From Lysobacter capsici (GTDB lineage Bacteria; Pseudomonadota; Gammaproteobacteria; Xanthomonadales; Xanthomonadaceae), in contig NZ_CP094357.1 in the NCBI RefSeq assembly GCF_014779555.2, positions 5,890,001-5,954,000 of the forward strand: 64,000 nucleotides of DNA, given 5' to 3'. The notes beneath the pieces were generated by a model. The model searched no databases. It saw only the letters and a program-made list of their open reading frames with translations, and was not told the DNA's origin. Numbering within the stretch: position 1 is the first letter of the stretch; each line of letters opens with the position of its first letter. Made by a program: the position numbers and the translations under genes. Positions 24,793 to 34,248 of this stretch are shown in pieces.

Positions 24793-25503
24793 CTACTTTC
24801 CACACGCGCCAAGCTCATCGATAGGTTTCGCGCCGCCGGTCCACTGAATGGCCATCACGGCTTTGCCACCAAGCAATAACTTGAATCTTTGCGAATCACG
24901 CATTCCATCCACCGCTGCTTTCAGACTAGGCACGGCAAACGTAACCGCGCCAAAGTCTCTTGTCTTCTTGTAATTGAACACCTCGACAGTCTGGATTGGT
25001 TCGTCATCTTGCTGAAGAGCTATTTTAATTTTTTTAACGTTCCGCGGCTTAGGCAGTCCAGCTCCCTGAAAAATCAACCATGCCTCATTTTTTGGTTGTT
25101 GGAAGCCCATGATCGTGACCAACCCGCCCTCCGAATTATCCTTCCCGCTCGTATATTTGGCGAACGTCGCCGCGCATAACTTACCTTCTGGCGTGGCGGT
25201 CGAGTCCACATGCCATAACCCCTTGGCAAGCTGCTCGCGCTCTTTCTCTTCCGCCGCCCGTTTTTCCTTTTCAATGCGCGCAAACTCTGCCAGCTTCTCG
25301 GGGCTATAGGTTGGGTAGCTTCGGGTATCGCGATCAGAACCAATCGCGTCAATTGCGGCGCGTTGGTCCCGAAGCATGTCCCATCCTGTGTACTCATATG
25401 GAGGACTGCATCCATTTCCGTCGTACACCATGCCAGTGGGGCAAGCGAGTGCCGTCATCGGCAGCGAAACAACAATCAAAGCCAAGTTTGCAAGAGGTTT
25501 CAT
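24793..25503 (-). CDS. exported protein with IalB-like C-terminal region
   Basis: A 236-aa protein with a signal peptide (MKPLANLALIVVSLPMTALA) followed by a short Cys-containing segment (CPTGMVYDGNGC), a charged helical linker rich in Glu and Lys, and a C-terminal domain with GKLCAATF and the terminal GACGK. The C-terminal region recalls invasion-associated locus B-type domains, but the resemblance is weak. It is probably periplasmic, with disulphides. Function is unknown. Confidence 0.6.
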   Translation of the reverse strand: MKPLANLALIVVSLPMTALACPTGMVYDGNGCSPPYEYTGWDMLRDQRAAIDAIGSDRDTRSYPTYSPEKLAEFARIEKEKRAAEEKEREQLAKGLWHVDSTATPEGKLCAATFAKYTSGKDNSEGGLVTIMGFQQPKNEAWLIFQGAGLPKPRNVKKIKIALQQDDEPIQTVEVFNYKKTRDFGAVTFAVPSLKAAVDGMRDSQRFKLLLGGKAVMAIQWTGGAKPIDELGACGK

Positions 25504-25719
25504 CCTGTTTTTCCCATTCCATTCGCTTGTGGAGTCGCTTGTTCGTATGACTTATCTGATTATGCGTCGAGAAGGTACTCGCGCTAATCGTTGCGCGGGA
25601 CCAACGCCTTCATACTCTATCTTGCTTGCCGCCCCTAACTCGTACTGCTCATAATCCCACCTGAGCCTGATAGCACCATCCTAGCGCGGAACCGCCTCCA
25701 GGAAACTACAGCCGCTGCA
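25504..25719. other. intergenic, nothing recognised
   Basis: With the repeat that follows, this forms a 440-bp gap between the exported-protein gene and the next plus-strand gene. No gene or hairpin is recognised in this part. Confidence 0.4.
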
Positions 25720-25850
25720 GAAACAGGGGGCAGAGTGCATTTTCAAAGGCGGCCCCCTGAAACGACATGCCTTCGAAATACCAGGCCGAAGCCGCTTCGC
25801 GGCTCGGCTTGTTTCAAACTTTCGTCGATGTCCGCTTCTAGCCGATCGCT
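25720..25850 (+). repeat. composite interspersed repeat, copy B
   Basis: GAAACAGGGGGCAGAGTGCA, CCCCCTGAAACGACATGCC and TTCGAAATACC make the 5' module. The core GGCCGAAGCCGCTTCGCGGC, TCGGCTT follows, then TCGATGTCCGCTTCTAGCCG as 3' module. This is the fullest copy and shows that the three modules belong to one element. Confidence 0.75.
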
Positions 25851-25946
25851 GACGCTGACGCTGAAGGCGTCCGCGACTGCCGTCGACATTCAACGAACAG
25901 GGACGGGCGATACCCATCGAGCAGACAACCCACGAGGGATCGGCGC

Positions 25947-26426
25947 ATGAATCGCTTCTACGACGGCATCGACTACCGCTGCTCATCGAGCGACGCGGAA
26001 CAAGCGAAGGCGATCGAGATAGTGATCAACGTCCTCGGCTTCCACCCAGGCTGGGAGGCCTTGCAGTACTCGCTGGCGCTCTACGCGGGCGGCACCGGAA
26101 TCGACGACAAGCTCGCGATCAGGTTCAAGCTCGAAGCGTCGAATCGGCCCATCCTGTGGCAGACGCTTCGCCTGAAGTCGCCCACCGAGGCGATGGCTTC
26201 ACCGGACTGGAGCGAGTCTTTCGAGTGGTTGGTCCGCGGCGATGCAGCTTCGGACGACATTACGTCGGCGGTGCGAGCTTTCATCGACAGGCGCAGGCAC
26301 CCGTTTCAAGACCCAAGCGGTTCGTCGACAACGATCGCGTTCTCGGAAGACAGCGACGTGAATTCCTGGTGTGTCGTATGGACGGTTGGCGACTGGGCGA
26401 ACTACCTGGCCTCCGATCAAGGCTAG
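25947..26426 (+). CDS. hypothetical protein
   Basis: A 159-aa soluble protein. The ATG at 25947 follows GAGGGA at good spacing. No signal peptide or membrane helix is present. Visible blocks include HPGWEALQYSLALYAGG and DSDVNSWCVVWTVGDWANYL. It does not match a family I recognise. It lies directly after composite repeat copy B, with no obvious partner. Confidence 0.55.
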   Translation: MNRFYDGIDYRCSSSDAEQAKAIEIVINVLGFHPGWEALQYSLALYAGGTGIDDKLAIRFKLEASNRPILWQTLRLKSPTEAMASPDWSESFEWLVRGDAASDDITSAVRAFIDRRRHPFQDPSGSSTTIAFSEDSDVNSWCVVWTVGDWANYLASDQG

Positions 26427-26869
26427 GGACTGTGCAGTCCGGTTCTGGCGCGCGCACTGTTGCAATCCCGGAAGGCCAACTCGGCAAGCCTGCTGCGTTC
26501 TTCCCTGCTGCGATTTACAGCCCGTTACAGAAGTGGAGCTTCAATAGCGCTTCCATTCCGAGCCTGATTGATCTTTACTTCAACGCTCCTGGTTCCCCGC
26601 GCCGGGACGGCACTCATCTTCGGTTCGATATCGGTTACGACTTCAGATGGCGTGCTTACGGTGGTCCAACCTTAGAAGCGTCGTGTCCAGGCGTAACGTC
26701 GACCAATGGGTATCTTCCTTCAGCCCGCTTTTTGCATTCCCATTTCGCACGGAACTCTACGGCGGACCGAAAATGACTGAAGGCGATACCGGCTGATTCG
26801 CCATTCCGATTTCGCGAACAGCCTCTGACTTGGTCGGCGAATAAATGCCGTTTCCGCGAGGACTCTGTC
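26427..26869. other. intergenic gap, nothing recognised
   Basis: About 440 bases between two plus-strand genes. Open frames exist on both strands but none shows a domain, a ribosome site or a credible start. Confidence 0.4.
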
Positions 26870-27733
26870 ATGGGTGCAACCTCGAAGCAAATGCAGCAAC
26901 GCCCCGCCTGGTATGTCTGGGCTTATTTCGCCTTAGTGGCGCTGGTGGCGTTCGGTTCTACGTTTTTCGTGATGGTGCTTGCTGGCCGCACTACGGACGC
27001 AAGCTTGGCCTGGCTGCTCAAGTGCGCGCTGGTGATGGTCTCGGTCGTTGCGCTTACCGCCTTCTACCTGCGTCGCGACAACCTTTACTGGTCGCGTTAT
27101 GGCGTGCGTGCCGAGCCGCGGGCGCTGGCATACGGTTTGGCGGGACTGCTCGGTGGTCTGATGCTGGCGCTTGGTTGGGCGGGTATTGTCGGGTATTGGG
27201 CGCCCTTCCACTGGCAGTCGAACCCCGCATTACGCTGGGACGCCTTGATCACAGGAACGTTCGCGTCACTGGCGATCGGGGTCGCGGAAGAAGTTGGCTA
27301 TCGCAGCTACGGCATGGAGCGCCTGCATAAGGCTTACGGTCCTGCAGCCGCGGCCATACTGCCGACGACGATCTTCGTGGCTGCGCATCTCGCCGGCGGC
27401 CTGGCTTGGCTACCCGGTCTGCTGGTGGTGGGCTCCGGCGGCCTGCTCTATGCCAGTTTGATGCTGGCCACCAGAAGCCTGCCGTTCGTGGCGGCTTTCC
27501 ACATTGCCAACAACTTGGCACAGGATGCGCTCTTGCGCACCAGCGATGGCTCGATATGGCGCCCTGTATTTCAAGACGCGGCGCAAGCTCAATCCAATGA
27601 GCTGCCAATCTGGCTGTCCATGGGCTTACTCAATCTGACCGTCGCCGCCTGCGCGTGGCGATATCGCGCGCGATTTGAATCCGCTTGCGCGAACAACGGT
27701 CCAACCGAGGAAAGCACTCGAGGACCGGCTTAG
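26870..27733 (+). CDS. CPBP-family intramembrane glutamic protease
   Basis: A 287-aa polytopic membrane protein with about eight helices. The CPBP motifs are present: EEVGYRSYGMERL (the EExxxR motif) near residue 142, a His in AAHLAGGLAW near 169, and FHIANNLAQD (HxxxN) near 205. The family contains Rce1-like proteases and bacteriocin-immunity-type proteins; in bacteria many act in envelope or antimicrobial-peptide protection. The substrate is unknown. The start is the ATG at 26870. An attC-like site follows 120 bp downstream. Confidence 0.85.
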   Translation: MGATSKQMQQRPAWYVWAYFALVALVAFGSTFFVMVLAGRTTDASLAWLLKCALVMVSVVALTAFYLRRDNLYWSRYGVRAEPRALAYGLAGLLGGLMLALGWAGIVGYWAPFHWQSNPALRWDALITGTFASLAIGVAEEVGYRSYGMERLHKAYGPAAAAILPTTIFVAAHLAGGLAWLPGLLVVGSGGLLYASLMLATRSLPFVAAFHIANNLAQDALLRTSDGSIWRPVFQDAAQAQSNELPIWLSMGLLNLTVAACAWRYRARFESACANNGPTEESTRGPA

Positions 27734-27852
27734 AGAGCAGGAGCTATCCACTTCTTGGCCCGTTACAGGCGTCCAGTTTCCGACGCAGCCTTAGCCCAAG
27801 CGGCTTCGCGCCCCCGCACTACTTCATGCGAGGCGCCTCTGTCGTAGTCGCG

Positions 27853-27912
27853 CCCTGACAAGTCACTCAAGCCGAAGCCGCTTCGCGGCTAGACTAAACT
27901 CAGACTTTTGGG
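27853..27912 (+). repeat. attC-like recombination site 7
   Basis: CCCTGACAAGTCACTCAAGC, then CGAAGCCGCTTCGCGG, then CTAGACTAAACTCAGAC correspond block by block to the left end, palindrome and right end of integron attC sites. The final GTTAGG box is changed to TTTTGG. The next gene starts 18 bp downstream. Confidence 0.65.
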
Positions 27913-27929
27913 CATCAAGGGCGCGACTC

Positions 27930-28280
27930 ATGGGAGATTGGGGCTTGGCGGCGGAGGATAACGATGCCGCCGCTGATTGGTATGGCCATCTGTTCGACAG
28001 TACTCGTCTCGCCGCCCATGTTGAGGAAGCTCTCAGCAGGGACCCCGACAGCGAACCGGACGTCATTCGTGCTGCCGCCTTCGTGCTGGTGCAGCTGGGC
28101 CGTGTATACATCTGGCCGACTCAAGAGATGGATCGCCATCTCAAACTGGCCATTCAAAAGCTGGAAGCCATTCGGCAGCTGGAAGAATTTCAGGAAATCG
28201 ATGGGCTCGTGGCAGAGATCGACAATGAAATTTCCATACTTCGCTCACGGCTCCGACCAGAAGACAGGCTTGACGCGTAA
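27930..28280 (+). CDS. DUF4259-like small protein
   Basis: A 116-aa protein whose N-terminus MGDWGLAAEDNDAAADWYGH resembles DUF4259 proteins, which open with a similar MG-W-G...ND-A-DW pattern. The rest is helical and acidic. It has no signal peptide. Function is unknown. Its start is close behind attC-like site 7 and a composite repeat follows, so it is probably another cassette gene. Confidence 0.6.
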   Translation: MGDWGLAAEDNDAAADWYGHLFDSTRLAAHVEEALSRDPDSEPDVIRAAAFVLVQLGRVYIWPTQEMDRHLKLAIQKLEAIRQLEEFQEIDGLVAEIDNEISILRSRLRPEDRLDA

Positions 28281-28340
28281 AGATTCAGCGCGGCCTTAGT
28301 CGCCGCAAGGCTCGGCACAATCAACCCTGCCGCCTCGCCT

Positions 28341-28423
28341 TGAAACAGAGGTCACAGCAGCTTTCAAAAGCCTGTTCCTGGGCCGAGCTGAAATTCAGCT
28401 CGAAGCCGCTTCGCCGCTCGGGT
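28341..28423 (+). repeat. composite interspersed repeat, degenerate copy C
   Basis: GAAACAGAGGTCACAGCAGC and TTTCAAAAGCCTG are a diverged 5' module; CTCGAAGCCGCTTCGCCGCT is the core. Confidence 0.5.
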
Positions 28424-28536
28424 CAAGAAGCGACTTCTGTAAGACAGCGTCTTAGCTCAAGGTTCATGTGTCAGCGCTATCGCTTGCACCACGCCTCTTG
28501 ACCGAACAACGCAGGGCCGTCTGCAATGCGGCGAGA

Positions 28537-29292
28537 TCAGATGACTTGACCGCCGGAGACCTCGATGCGCTGACCGGTGACCCAGCGGTTGTCTGGTCCC
28601 AGCAGGCTGGCGATCATCGGGCCGATGTCATCGGGTACGCCGACCCGACCCAGAGCGGTCATGCCGGCGAACTGCTGGTTGAGCTCAGGCATGTCGCGTA
28701 CCGCGCCACCCAGGAAGTCGGTCTCGATCGCGCCCGGCGCTACGGTGTTGACGGTGATGCCGCGGCTGGCCAGTTCCTTGGCCATGCAAACGCTGAGCGT
28801 CTCGACCGCGCCCTTGGCGCTGGAGTAGGCGGAGAAGCCAGGACTGGTCACCCGGGTGAGGCCCGAAGACAAGTTGACGATGCGCCCTGCATCGGCCAAC
28901 AGCGGCAGCAGCGCTTGGGTCAGGAAGAACACGCCTTTGACGTGGACATTGAACAACGCGTCGAATTGCGCTTCGGTCGTCTCGGCGAAAGCCGCCACCT
29001 GGCCATGGCCCGCGTTGTTGACCAAGTGGTCAAAGGTATCGCGACCCCAGACATCCTTAAGCACTGCGCCGACACTCGCAGCGAAGCCAGCGAATGTCGA
29101 GACGTCACTGGCATCCAATGGCAGGGCGACCGCCTTGCGGCCCAGCGCTTGGATCTCGTTGACGACCTCGTGCGCTTCGGCTTCTCCGCTGCGGTAGGTC
29201 AGGATTACATCGCCGCCGCGACGCGCGATGCTAATTGCGGTGTTGCGGCCCAGGCCGCGGCTGGCACCGGTGACGATCGAAATGGTGGACAT
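28537..29292 (-). CDS. SDR-family oxidoreductase
   Basis: A 251-aa classical short-chain dehydrogenase. The cofactor motif TGASRGLG is at residues 8-15, NNAG near 91, a catalytic Ser in NLSSGLTRV, and YSSAK supplies Tyr and Lys. The C-terminal GQRIEVSGGQVI is typical. An Arg in the second strand region (YRSGE) suggests NADP(H). The substrate cannot be told. The ATG at 29292 follows GGGAGCC; in-frame codons upstream run into the divergent promoter. It is divergent from an AraC-family gene 243 bp away, which probably regulates it. Confidence 0.9.
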   Translation of the reverse strand: MSTISIVTGASRGLGRNTAISIARRGGDVILTYRSGEAEAHEVVNEIQALGRKAVALPLDASDVSTFAGFAASVGAVLKDVWGRDTFDHLVNNAGHGQVAAFAETTEAQFDALFNVHVKGVFFLTQALLPLLADAGRIVNLSSGLTRVTSPGFSAYSSAKGAVETLSVCMAKELASRGITVNTVAPGAIETDFLGGAVRDMPELNQQFAGMTALGRVGVPDDIGPMIASLLGPDNRWVTGQRIEVSGGQVI

Positions 29293-29535
29293 GCAGGCTC
29301 CCGTGAAGTGGTGTCGATTCGACAACGCCAGTGTCTGGCCAGGGCTCGGGAGCCGGTTGCCGGTTCCTGCGATCTTTTTGCCTATTCCTCCGGCCAAGGT
29401 CGCGGCCTTCGAAGGCTGAAAGTGGATTCCAGTGCGACATGGATGCCAATTGCCGCCAGTGACTGCGTCCGCTGGCTCTTGCCTGATCCTCCGTTCACGG
29501 TTGCGTCCCAGGCCGGCCCGGACTACCGTCCGCGC

Positions 29536-30429
29536 ATGGATGAAACCCTGCTCACCGCCGTGCGTCGCCATGCTGAGTTTCATTCAGACGCGCACGGCGT
29601 CGCGGATACCCCAATCGCGGGACTGGCGACGATTCGCGCCACCCGGGTCAGCGAACTCCAATACGCCATCTCACGTCCGTTGATCGCGCTTGTCGTACAA
29701 GGCAGCAAGCGCGTGATGATGGGCCATCGCACGTTTGATTTCGGAGCCGGCGACTCGCTGCTCATTACCGCCGATGTGCCCACGGTGAGCCAGATCACCC
29801 GGGCCGACGTCAGCACACCGTACTACTCGCTGGTGTTCGAGCTGGACCCGGCGGTCATCGAAGCGCTCGCGCTTGAGATGGATATTGCACGCGAAGCGAT
29901 CGGTGCTCCGGTTCGGGTGGAACCAACCGAAAACGAAGTCGCCAATGCCGCGCTGCGCCTGATGCGCCTGCTCGACCGTCCCGCGGCTGTTCCCGTTCTG
30001 AAAGCGCAGTTGGTGCGCGAGATGCACTTCTGGCTCATGACCGGCCGTCACGGCCCGGCGATCCGCAACTTGGGAATGACCGAGGGCACCGCCCATCGCG
30101 TGGCCCGGGCGGTGGCGATCATCCGATCCGATTATGCGCGCCCTCTGCGGATCGAACAGCTTGCCGAGGCCGCAGGCATGAGCCCATCCACGTTCCATCA
30201 GCACTTTCGCTCTATTACTACGTTGTCTCCCCTGCAGTTCCAAAAGCAACTGCGCTTGATCGAAGCGCGGCGAATGATGCTGTCGGATGGCGCTTCGGCC
30301 AGCAGTGCCGCTTACGCCGTTGGTTACGAAAGCGTTCCGCAATTCACTCGCGAATACGGCCGCATGTTCGGAGCTTCGCCGGTGCGCGATATCAAGATCG
30401 CTCAAGCCAAGGTCTACGCTTCCGCTTGA
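29536..30429 (+). CDS. AraC-family transcriptional regulator (AraC_N type)
   Basis: A 297-aa regulator. Residues 15-170 are the AraC N-terminal type ligand domain (LIALVVQGSKRVMMG; FDFGAGDSLLITADVP). The C-terminal DNA-binding domain has both HTHs (RIEQLAEAAGMSPSTFHQHF and SSAAYAVGYESVPQFTREYG). It is divergent from the SDR gene, the usual arrangement for this subgroup controlling an adjacent oxidoreductase. The ATG at 29536 was chosen because it begins the domain; the frame stays open upstream through the divergent SDR gene. It is a close paralogue of the regulator at 55563-56477. Confidence 0.88.
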   Translation: MDETLLTAVRRHAEFHSDAHGVADTPIAGLATIRATRVSELQYAISRPLIALVVQGSKRVMMGHRTFDFGAGDSLLITADVPTVSQITRADVSTPYYSLVFELDPAVIEALALEMDIAREAIGAPVRVEPTENEVANAALRLMRLLDRPAAVPVLKAQLVREMHFWLMTGRHGPAIRNLGMTEGTAHRVARAVAIIRSDYARPLRIEQLAEAAGMSPSTFHQHFRSITTLSPLQFQKQLRLIEARRMMLSDGASASSAAYAVGYESVPQFTREYGRMFGASPVRDIKIAQAKVYASA

Positions 30430-31193
30430 AGATAAATCCGCAGGTGCGTCGCTGGGGTTCGTATAAGTATGCTCGACTCGCGCGAATTACCTGTTGCCAT
30501 GTGGAACGCGTCCTTCTTTCTCACAGCAGTGTCTTTGGGTGGGCTTGGCAGGGCCATGTTGCTCTGGCAGTTCCTGGACTTTTGTCCGACCGCCCAGTCG
30601 TCAACGACGTTCCGGTTACTGGTCGAGGGCAAACCGGCGTCGATCCGTCGGCTCACCGCCGACGGACCCGATCATCCGGCGCTACAACGCGCGGTACTCG
30701 GCCTTGCGAATAACGGGGCCACTTCAGTGCGGGAATCCAGATCTCAGGCGCATTGAAGGCAGTTGAGGCAAAAGCTTGAATAGAGTGGACTTTAACAAGC
30801 GAGTTCTTCGGCCGCTTCAATGGAAAACGATGTAACTGAGCCGAAGCCGCTTCGCGGCCCCTCGTCGGCACTGATGGCGTTGACCGTGGAATTTGGTGAG
30901 CCTAGAGCTTTAGAGTTCTAGCCAACCTCAGATTCGCACCAAGGGCTCCGTCGCCAACATGATCCCGTCACAGCATGTCGGAACGAGTCCGTGCATTTCG
31001 CGCGAATGGAATCAGGGCTGCAATCCGACGCTGCTCAATATGTAGATTCAAGATGTTTCTCGGAGTTGAATCCGGCGTTCAGCTCAGTGCTAGCGAAGGT
31101 GAGCGTTCTTTATCGATAACGATCACGGTCAGCGACTGCTGCGCGGGGTGAACTGAAGGGACGGCGAGCACGCGCCGCTTCGTCACCGGAGAT
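30430..31193. other. intergenic gap with one degenerate composite repeat
   Basis: About 760 bases between the AraC gene and the HAF protein. GTGGACTTTAACAAGCG and the core GAGCCGAAGCCGCTTCGCGG at 30795-30862 form a degenerate composite repeat. Frames over 30469-30756 show no domain. The promoter of the HAF gene should lie in the last 150 bp. Confidence 0.45.
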
Positions 31194-32669
31194 ATGCGGA
31201 TGCACATCATGCTCATGACGCTGTTGAAGGCCGCTGCAATCGGGGTAGCCGTCGTACTGTGGCCGGGTTCCGCTCTTGCTCAAATGCAGGAGCTGGGCAC
31301 GCTCGGGGGAAACGTTTGTACCGCGGAGAACACAAACGACAACGGAGCGGTGATTGGCACTTGTCGAGACATGGACGGCGACATCGTCGCGGCCTATTGG
31401 GCGCCAGGATCGGCTGCGCCTGTCCCTTTGCCGACCCTTGAAGCAGATGGTCCCTGCGATGTTTATGACATCAACAACGCCAATATCGCGGCCGGGAACT
31501 GTGAGTTCGGCGCCACGGGCGAGCGATTTCCTGTTCGCTGGAACACGACCCTGCCGGGCAGCGCCCCTCAGCGGCTCAATCCCAGCGGAGCGCAAGCCAA
31601 AGCGACCGCGTCGATTATCAACCACGCCGGCACGGTCGCAGGCGTAAGCATTGAGAGCAATGGCAGCTCTCACACCGTGATCTGGAAGCCAGGTCAAACC
31701 ACAGCAACGACATTGCCCGAACTCGGCCTGCTTCCTCCGCTGTTGCCAACCAGCACCGAATGCCAGATAGCCGATATGAGCGACGGGGCCAGCCCGATCG
31801 TCGTGGGGTCCTGTCAGCTCCGCAATGGAGGCAGTGTCGCCGTCAAATGGAAGCCGGGATTGCTGGGCTATGGCGTTACGGAACTGCCGCGTCTGCCGGG
31901 CGGCTCAAATTGCGCGGCCGCGGCCGTCAATGGCGCGGAACAAGTCGCGGGAACCTGCGAAAACGCGGTGGGCGACATCGTGGCGGTTCGGTGGACATCG
32001 GCCGGCACCGGTCTGACGTGGCTCGATGATCTGGCTGCGACGGGCGTATCGCGTCAGCAATTGTCGGTCGTCGATATGAATGAAGCGGGCATCATTGTCG
32101 GAAATTACGTCACCGATAGCGGATTCGGACAAGCCTTCGTGTGGGCGCCAACGGGCAATCCGGAAACCGAGACCGGATTGGACGTCGGAAGCTTGGGCGG
32201 GTTCTGGACCAAGGCCATAGACATCGCGGACAACGGTTATGTAGTTGGCATCGCGCAAAACGGCAACGGCTTGGGCGAAGGATTTTTATGGACCCCGGTG
32301 TCTGAGATATCCGGTCTTGGCACGCTTGGTGGTTTTACCAGTGGTGTAGCTGCTCTGAGCGATAACGGGAATTGGTGGACGGGTGCGAGTCAGGTGGTCG
32401 CCGGATATCCGCACGCTTACCTTGATGGCGTTCAGAAGGGGGCAGCGCGGCAAATCGATAGGGCGATACTTTCGAGCGAGGGAGAGAGAGCGAAGAGCGC
32501 ATCGGATGGAAACTACACAACGAGGTACGACAACGCCGATGTCGGCCAGATACTGAAGAGTGATCGGCTTTTTAGTAACTACTACAAATGCCTGATGGAC
32601 GAGGGGCGCTGCACGCCAGATGGTCAGGAGCTGAAAAGGATTCAGCCCGGAGCGCTAGCGGATAATTAA
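31194..32669 (+). CDS. secreted HAF-repeat protein
   Basis: A 491-aa exported protein. After a signal peptide (to ALAQ near residue 30) it opens with MQELGTLGG, the HAF-repeat signature, and repeats of about 50 residues follow ([79 protein letters not shown]). These probably build a beta-propeller. Cysteines recur at one position of several repeats, suggesting disulphides. The last 90 residues are not repeat-like and may be a separate tail. Start is ATG 31194; ATG 31200 is an alternative. Function is unknown. Confidence 0.8.
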   Translation: MRMHIMLMTLLKAAAIGVAVVLWPGSALAQMQELGTLGGNVCTAENTNDNGAVIGTCRDMDGDIVAAYWAPGSAAPVPLPTLEADGPCDVYDINNANIAAGNCEFGATGERFPVRWNTTLPGSAPQRLNPSGAQAKATASIINHAGTVAGVSIESNGSSHTVIWKPGQTTATTLPELGLLPPLLPTSTECQIADMSDGASPIVVGSCQLRNGGSVAVKWKPGLLGYGVTELPRLPGGSNCAAAAVNGAEQVAGTCENAVGDIVAVRWTSAGTGLTWLDDLAATGVSRQQLSVVDMNEAGIIVGNYVTDSGFGQAFVWAPTGNPETETGLDVGSLGGFWTKAIDIADNGYVVGIAQNGNGLGEGFLWTPVSEISGLGTLGGFTSGVAALSDNGNWWTGASQVVAGYPHAYLDGVQKGAARQIDRAILSSEGERAKSASDGNYTTRYDNADVGQILKSDRLFSNYYKCLMDEGRCTPDGQELKRIQPGALADN

Positions 32670-33086
32670 GTTGGGGCATGGACGTATGCGCATGCGGCTC
32701 GTTTCGTCTCGCCAGGGCATGGGGTCGATGTGCAAACCGCATCTGCCGCTGCGAACCTAGACATATGGACTGACGCTAGCGCAATTCTGCGACCATGCCG
32801 CCCGCCTCAGTTTCCGCTAGGGAAGGGCCCGCGATTTCTGGCGGAACGGTGCAACGCGTGGGCCGTGGTCTGTCGAGGTAGGGCCGTTGTGGCGACGGCG
32901 TCGCGCGGCGCGCGCGGGGTGTGACACCGCGACGTTGCGACGAGGTGCCCTCGACGCAACAGACCATCATCTTCGCTGATCAATCAAGGTCAGGAGTGAA
33001 GACTGCCCGACTCGCCGCTCTTGCCGTTTTCAACGCCTAGCCACCGAGGATCGGAACGTCGATAGGTCTCCGTGCACGCGACTGAT

Positions 33087-33133
33087 GTTCCCCTACGTGA
33101 AGAGACTGGTTTGAAGACGGTAGCCGTGGGCGC
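33087..33133 (-). repeat. right arm of long-range inverted repeat
   Basis: Read on the minus strand, GCGCCCACGGCTACCGTCTT, then CAAACCAGTCTCTTCACG match the arm at 11346-11393 with few mismatches. Confidence 0.7.
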
Positions 33134-33231
33134 CCCCCCTACTTCGAAAAGTCTCTGCCGATAGCATCGGCAATAGAAAACCTCTTGTTTACGAGAGTTT
33201 CCGCGACACGCATTGGACCAAGGACCGCGCC

Positions 33232-33275
33232 ACATCGGCCGAACATCGGCCGAACATCGGCCGAATTCTCGGCGA
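33232..33275. repeat. 11-bp tandem repeat, three perfect copies plus one degenerate
   Basis: ACATCGGCCGA occurs three times in a row from 33232 and ATTCTCGGCGA follows in the same register. It is in a non-coding gap. Confidence 0.85.
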
Positions 33276-33481
33276 ATTCTGTCTCTCCTACCCTCTTTTC
33301 GCCGACCGTTGGTTTTTTAGTCCAATGGTCGATTTCGTATTTTCCTTGTTTGCAAAGGCTTAGCGCTGGAGCGAATAGAGCGGTTTGATGGCATAGATGA
33401 CCCGCCCAACGACGCTCAAACCGCTCGCCAGCCCGGCAACGGTCGCAGATGCGACTCCGCGCGACACCAGGCAAAGCCGGA

Positions 33482-34138
33482 TCAATCGCGCTCGCGCCAG
33501 GCGGCCGACGCGCTGTCGAGCGGTTCGGCGTTCGCGATCAGCCCGCGCAGAAACAGCAAGATCAACCGTCCCGACGGATCGGGCCCGGCCCCCGCGCCTT
33601 GCAGCGCCAAGCCGTGAGCCAAGGCCATGAAGGCCGCGGCCAGCTTCTCGGGTTCGGCCGGCGGTCGGCGCCCGAGAGCGACGAACAACTTGCCGATCAC
33701 GCCGCCGAGCCCGACCCGGTGCGTATCCCAGACACGCTGGTACTTATCGGCGAAGGTCGGGCTGCGCTTGGCGTGCAACTGCAGTTCGATCGACAGCACG
33801 CACCAGCTGACGTCGCGGTTAAGGGTGGCGGCCCAGGATTCGAGCTCGCCGAATATCCGCTCGGGCGTGCGCCCGCCGCCGTCCATGAGCTCGGAAAGTT
33901 GCGCGGCTTCGGCCTCCATATGACCTCGCAGCAACTCCAGCAGGACCTCCTCCTTGCTGGCGAAGTTCGAGTAGAAGGCGCCCTGTGAATAACCCGCCTG
34001 GTCGGCGATGTCGCGGATCGAGGTGCCTGCGTAACCGTTCGCGACGAACAACTGCCGCGCGGTTTCGATCAGGCGCGCGCGGGTCTGCGCTTGGCTTTCC
34101 TCGCGGCTGAGCCGCTTCTTGGGCGTGGGTTCGCTCAT
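33482..34138 (-). CDS. TetR-family transcriptional regulator
   Basis: A 218-aa repressor-type protein. Residues 12-60 carry the TetR HTH (RARLIETARQLFVANGYAGT, SIRDIADQAGYSQGAFYSNF). The C-terminal helical ligand domain is unlike any I can assign. The ATG at 34138 gives the usual short leader; an ATG five codons upstream is possible. It is divergent from the NAD-dependent epimerase-like gene and probably represses it; an AT-rich imperfect palindrome lies between them. Confidence 0.9.
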   Translation of the reverse strand: MSEPTPKKRLSREESQAQTRARLIETARQLFVANGYAGTSIRDIADQAGYSQGAFYSNFASKEEVLLELLRGHMEAEAAQLSELMDGGGRTPERIFGELESWAATLNRDVSWCVLSIELQLHAKRSPTFADKYQRVWDTHRVGLGGVIGKLFVALGRRPPAEPEKLAAAFMALAHGLALQGAGAGPDPSGRLILLFLRGLIANAEPLDSASAAWRERD

Positions 34139-34216
34139 GGCGGCAAAGATCACACGAACTGCCGATCACCTGCAACTCAGATATCGCTTGACATCCAAAA
34201 TTACTCCAGGCAGATT

Positions 34217-34240
34217 AAATTTCAATCGAATTTTGAATTT
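34217..34240. promoter_or_regulatory. AT-rich imperfect palindrome, possible TetR operator
   Basis: AAATTTCAA and TTGAATTT form an imperfect inverted repeat nine bases before the epimerase-like ATG, in the divergent region. Placement fits repression by the adjacent TetR protein. Confidence 0.35.
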
Positions 34241-34248
34241 CACTTGCC

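Larger units (their letters stand above)
32670..33481. other. intergenic gap with repeats
   Basis: About 810 bases between the HAF gene and the convergent TetR gene. It contains the right arm of the long inverted repeat, an 11-bp tandem repeat, and GAGTTTCCGCGACACGCATT at 33194, a diverged copy of which occurs near 42321. No credible gene is seen. Confidence 0.5.

Noticed and set aside
11271-27912. A complete integron with integrase
   Set aside because: No tyrosine recombinase with integron-type features is encoded in the window; the GTPase arm-like N-terminus is not a recombinase catalytic domain.
30469-30756. 95-aa plus-strand gene
   Set aside because: Three frames are open over the same bases; no domain, no RBS, low similarity to protein-like composition.
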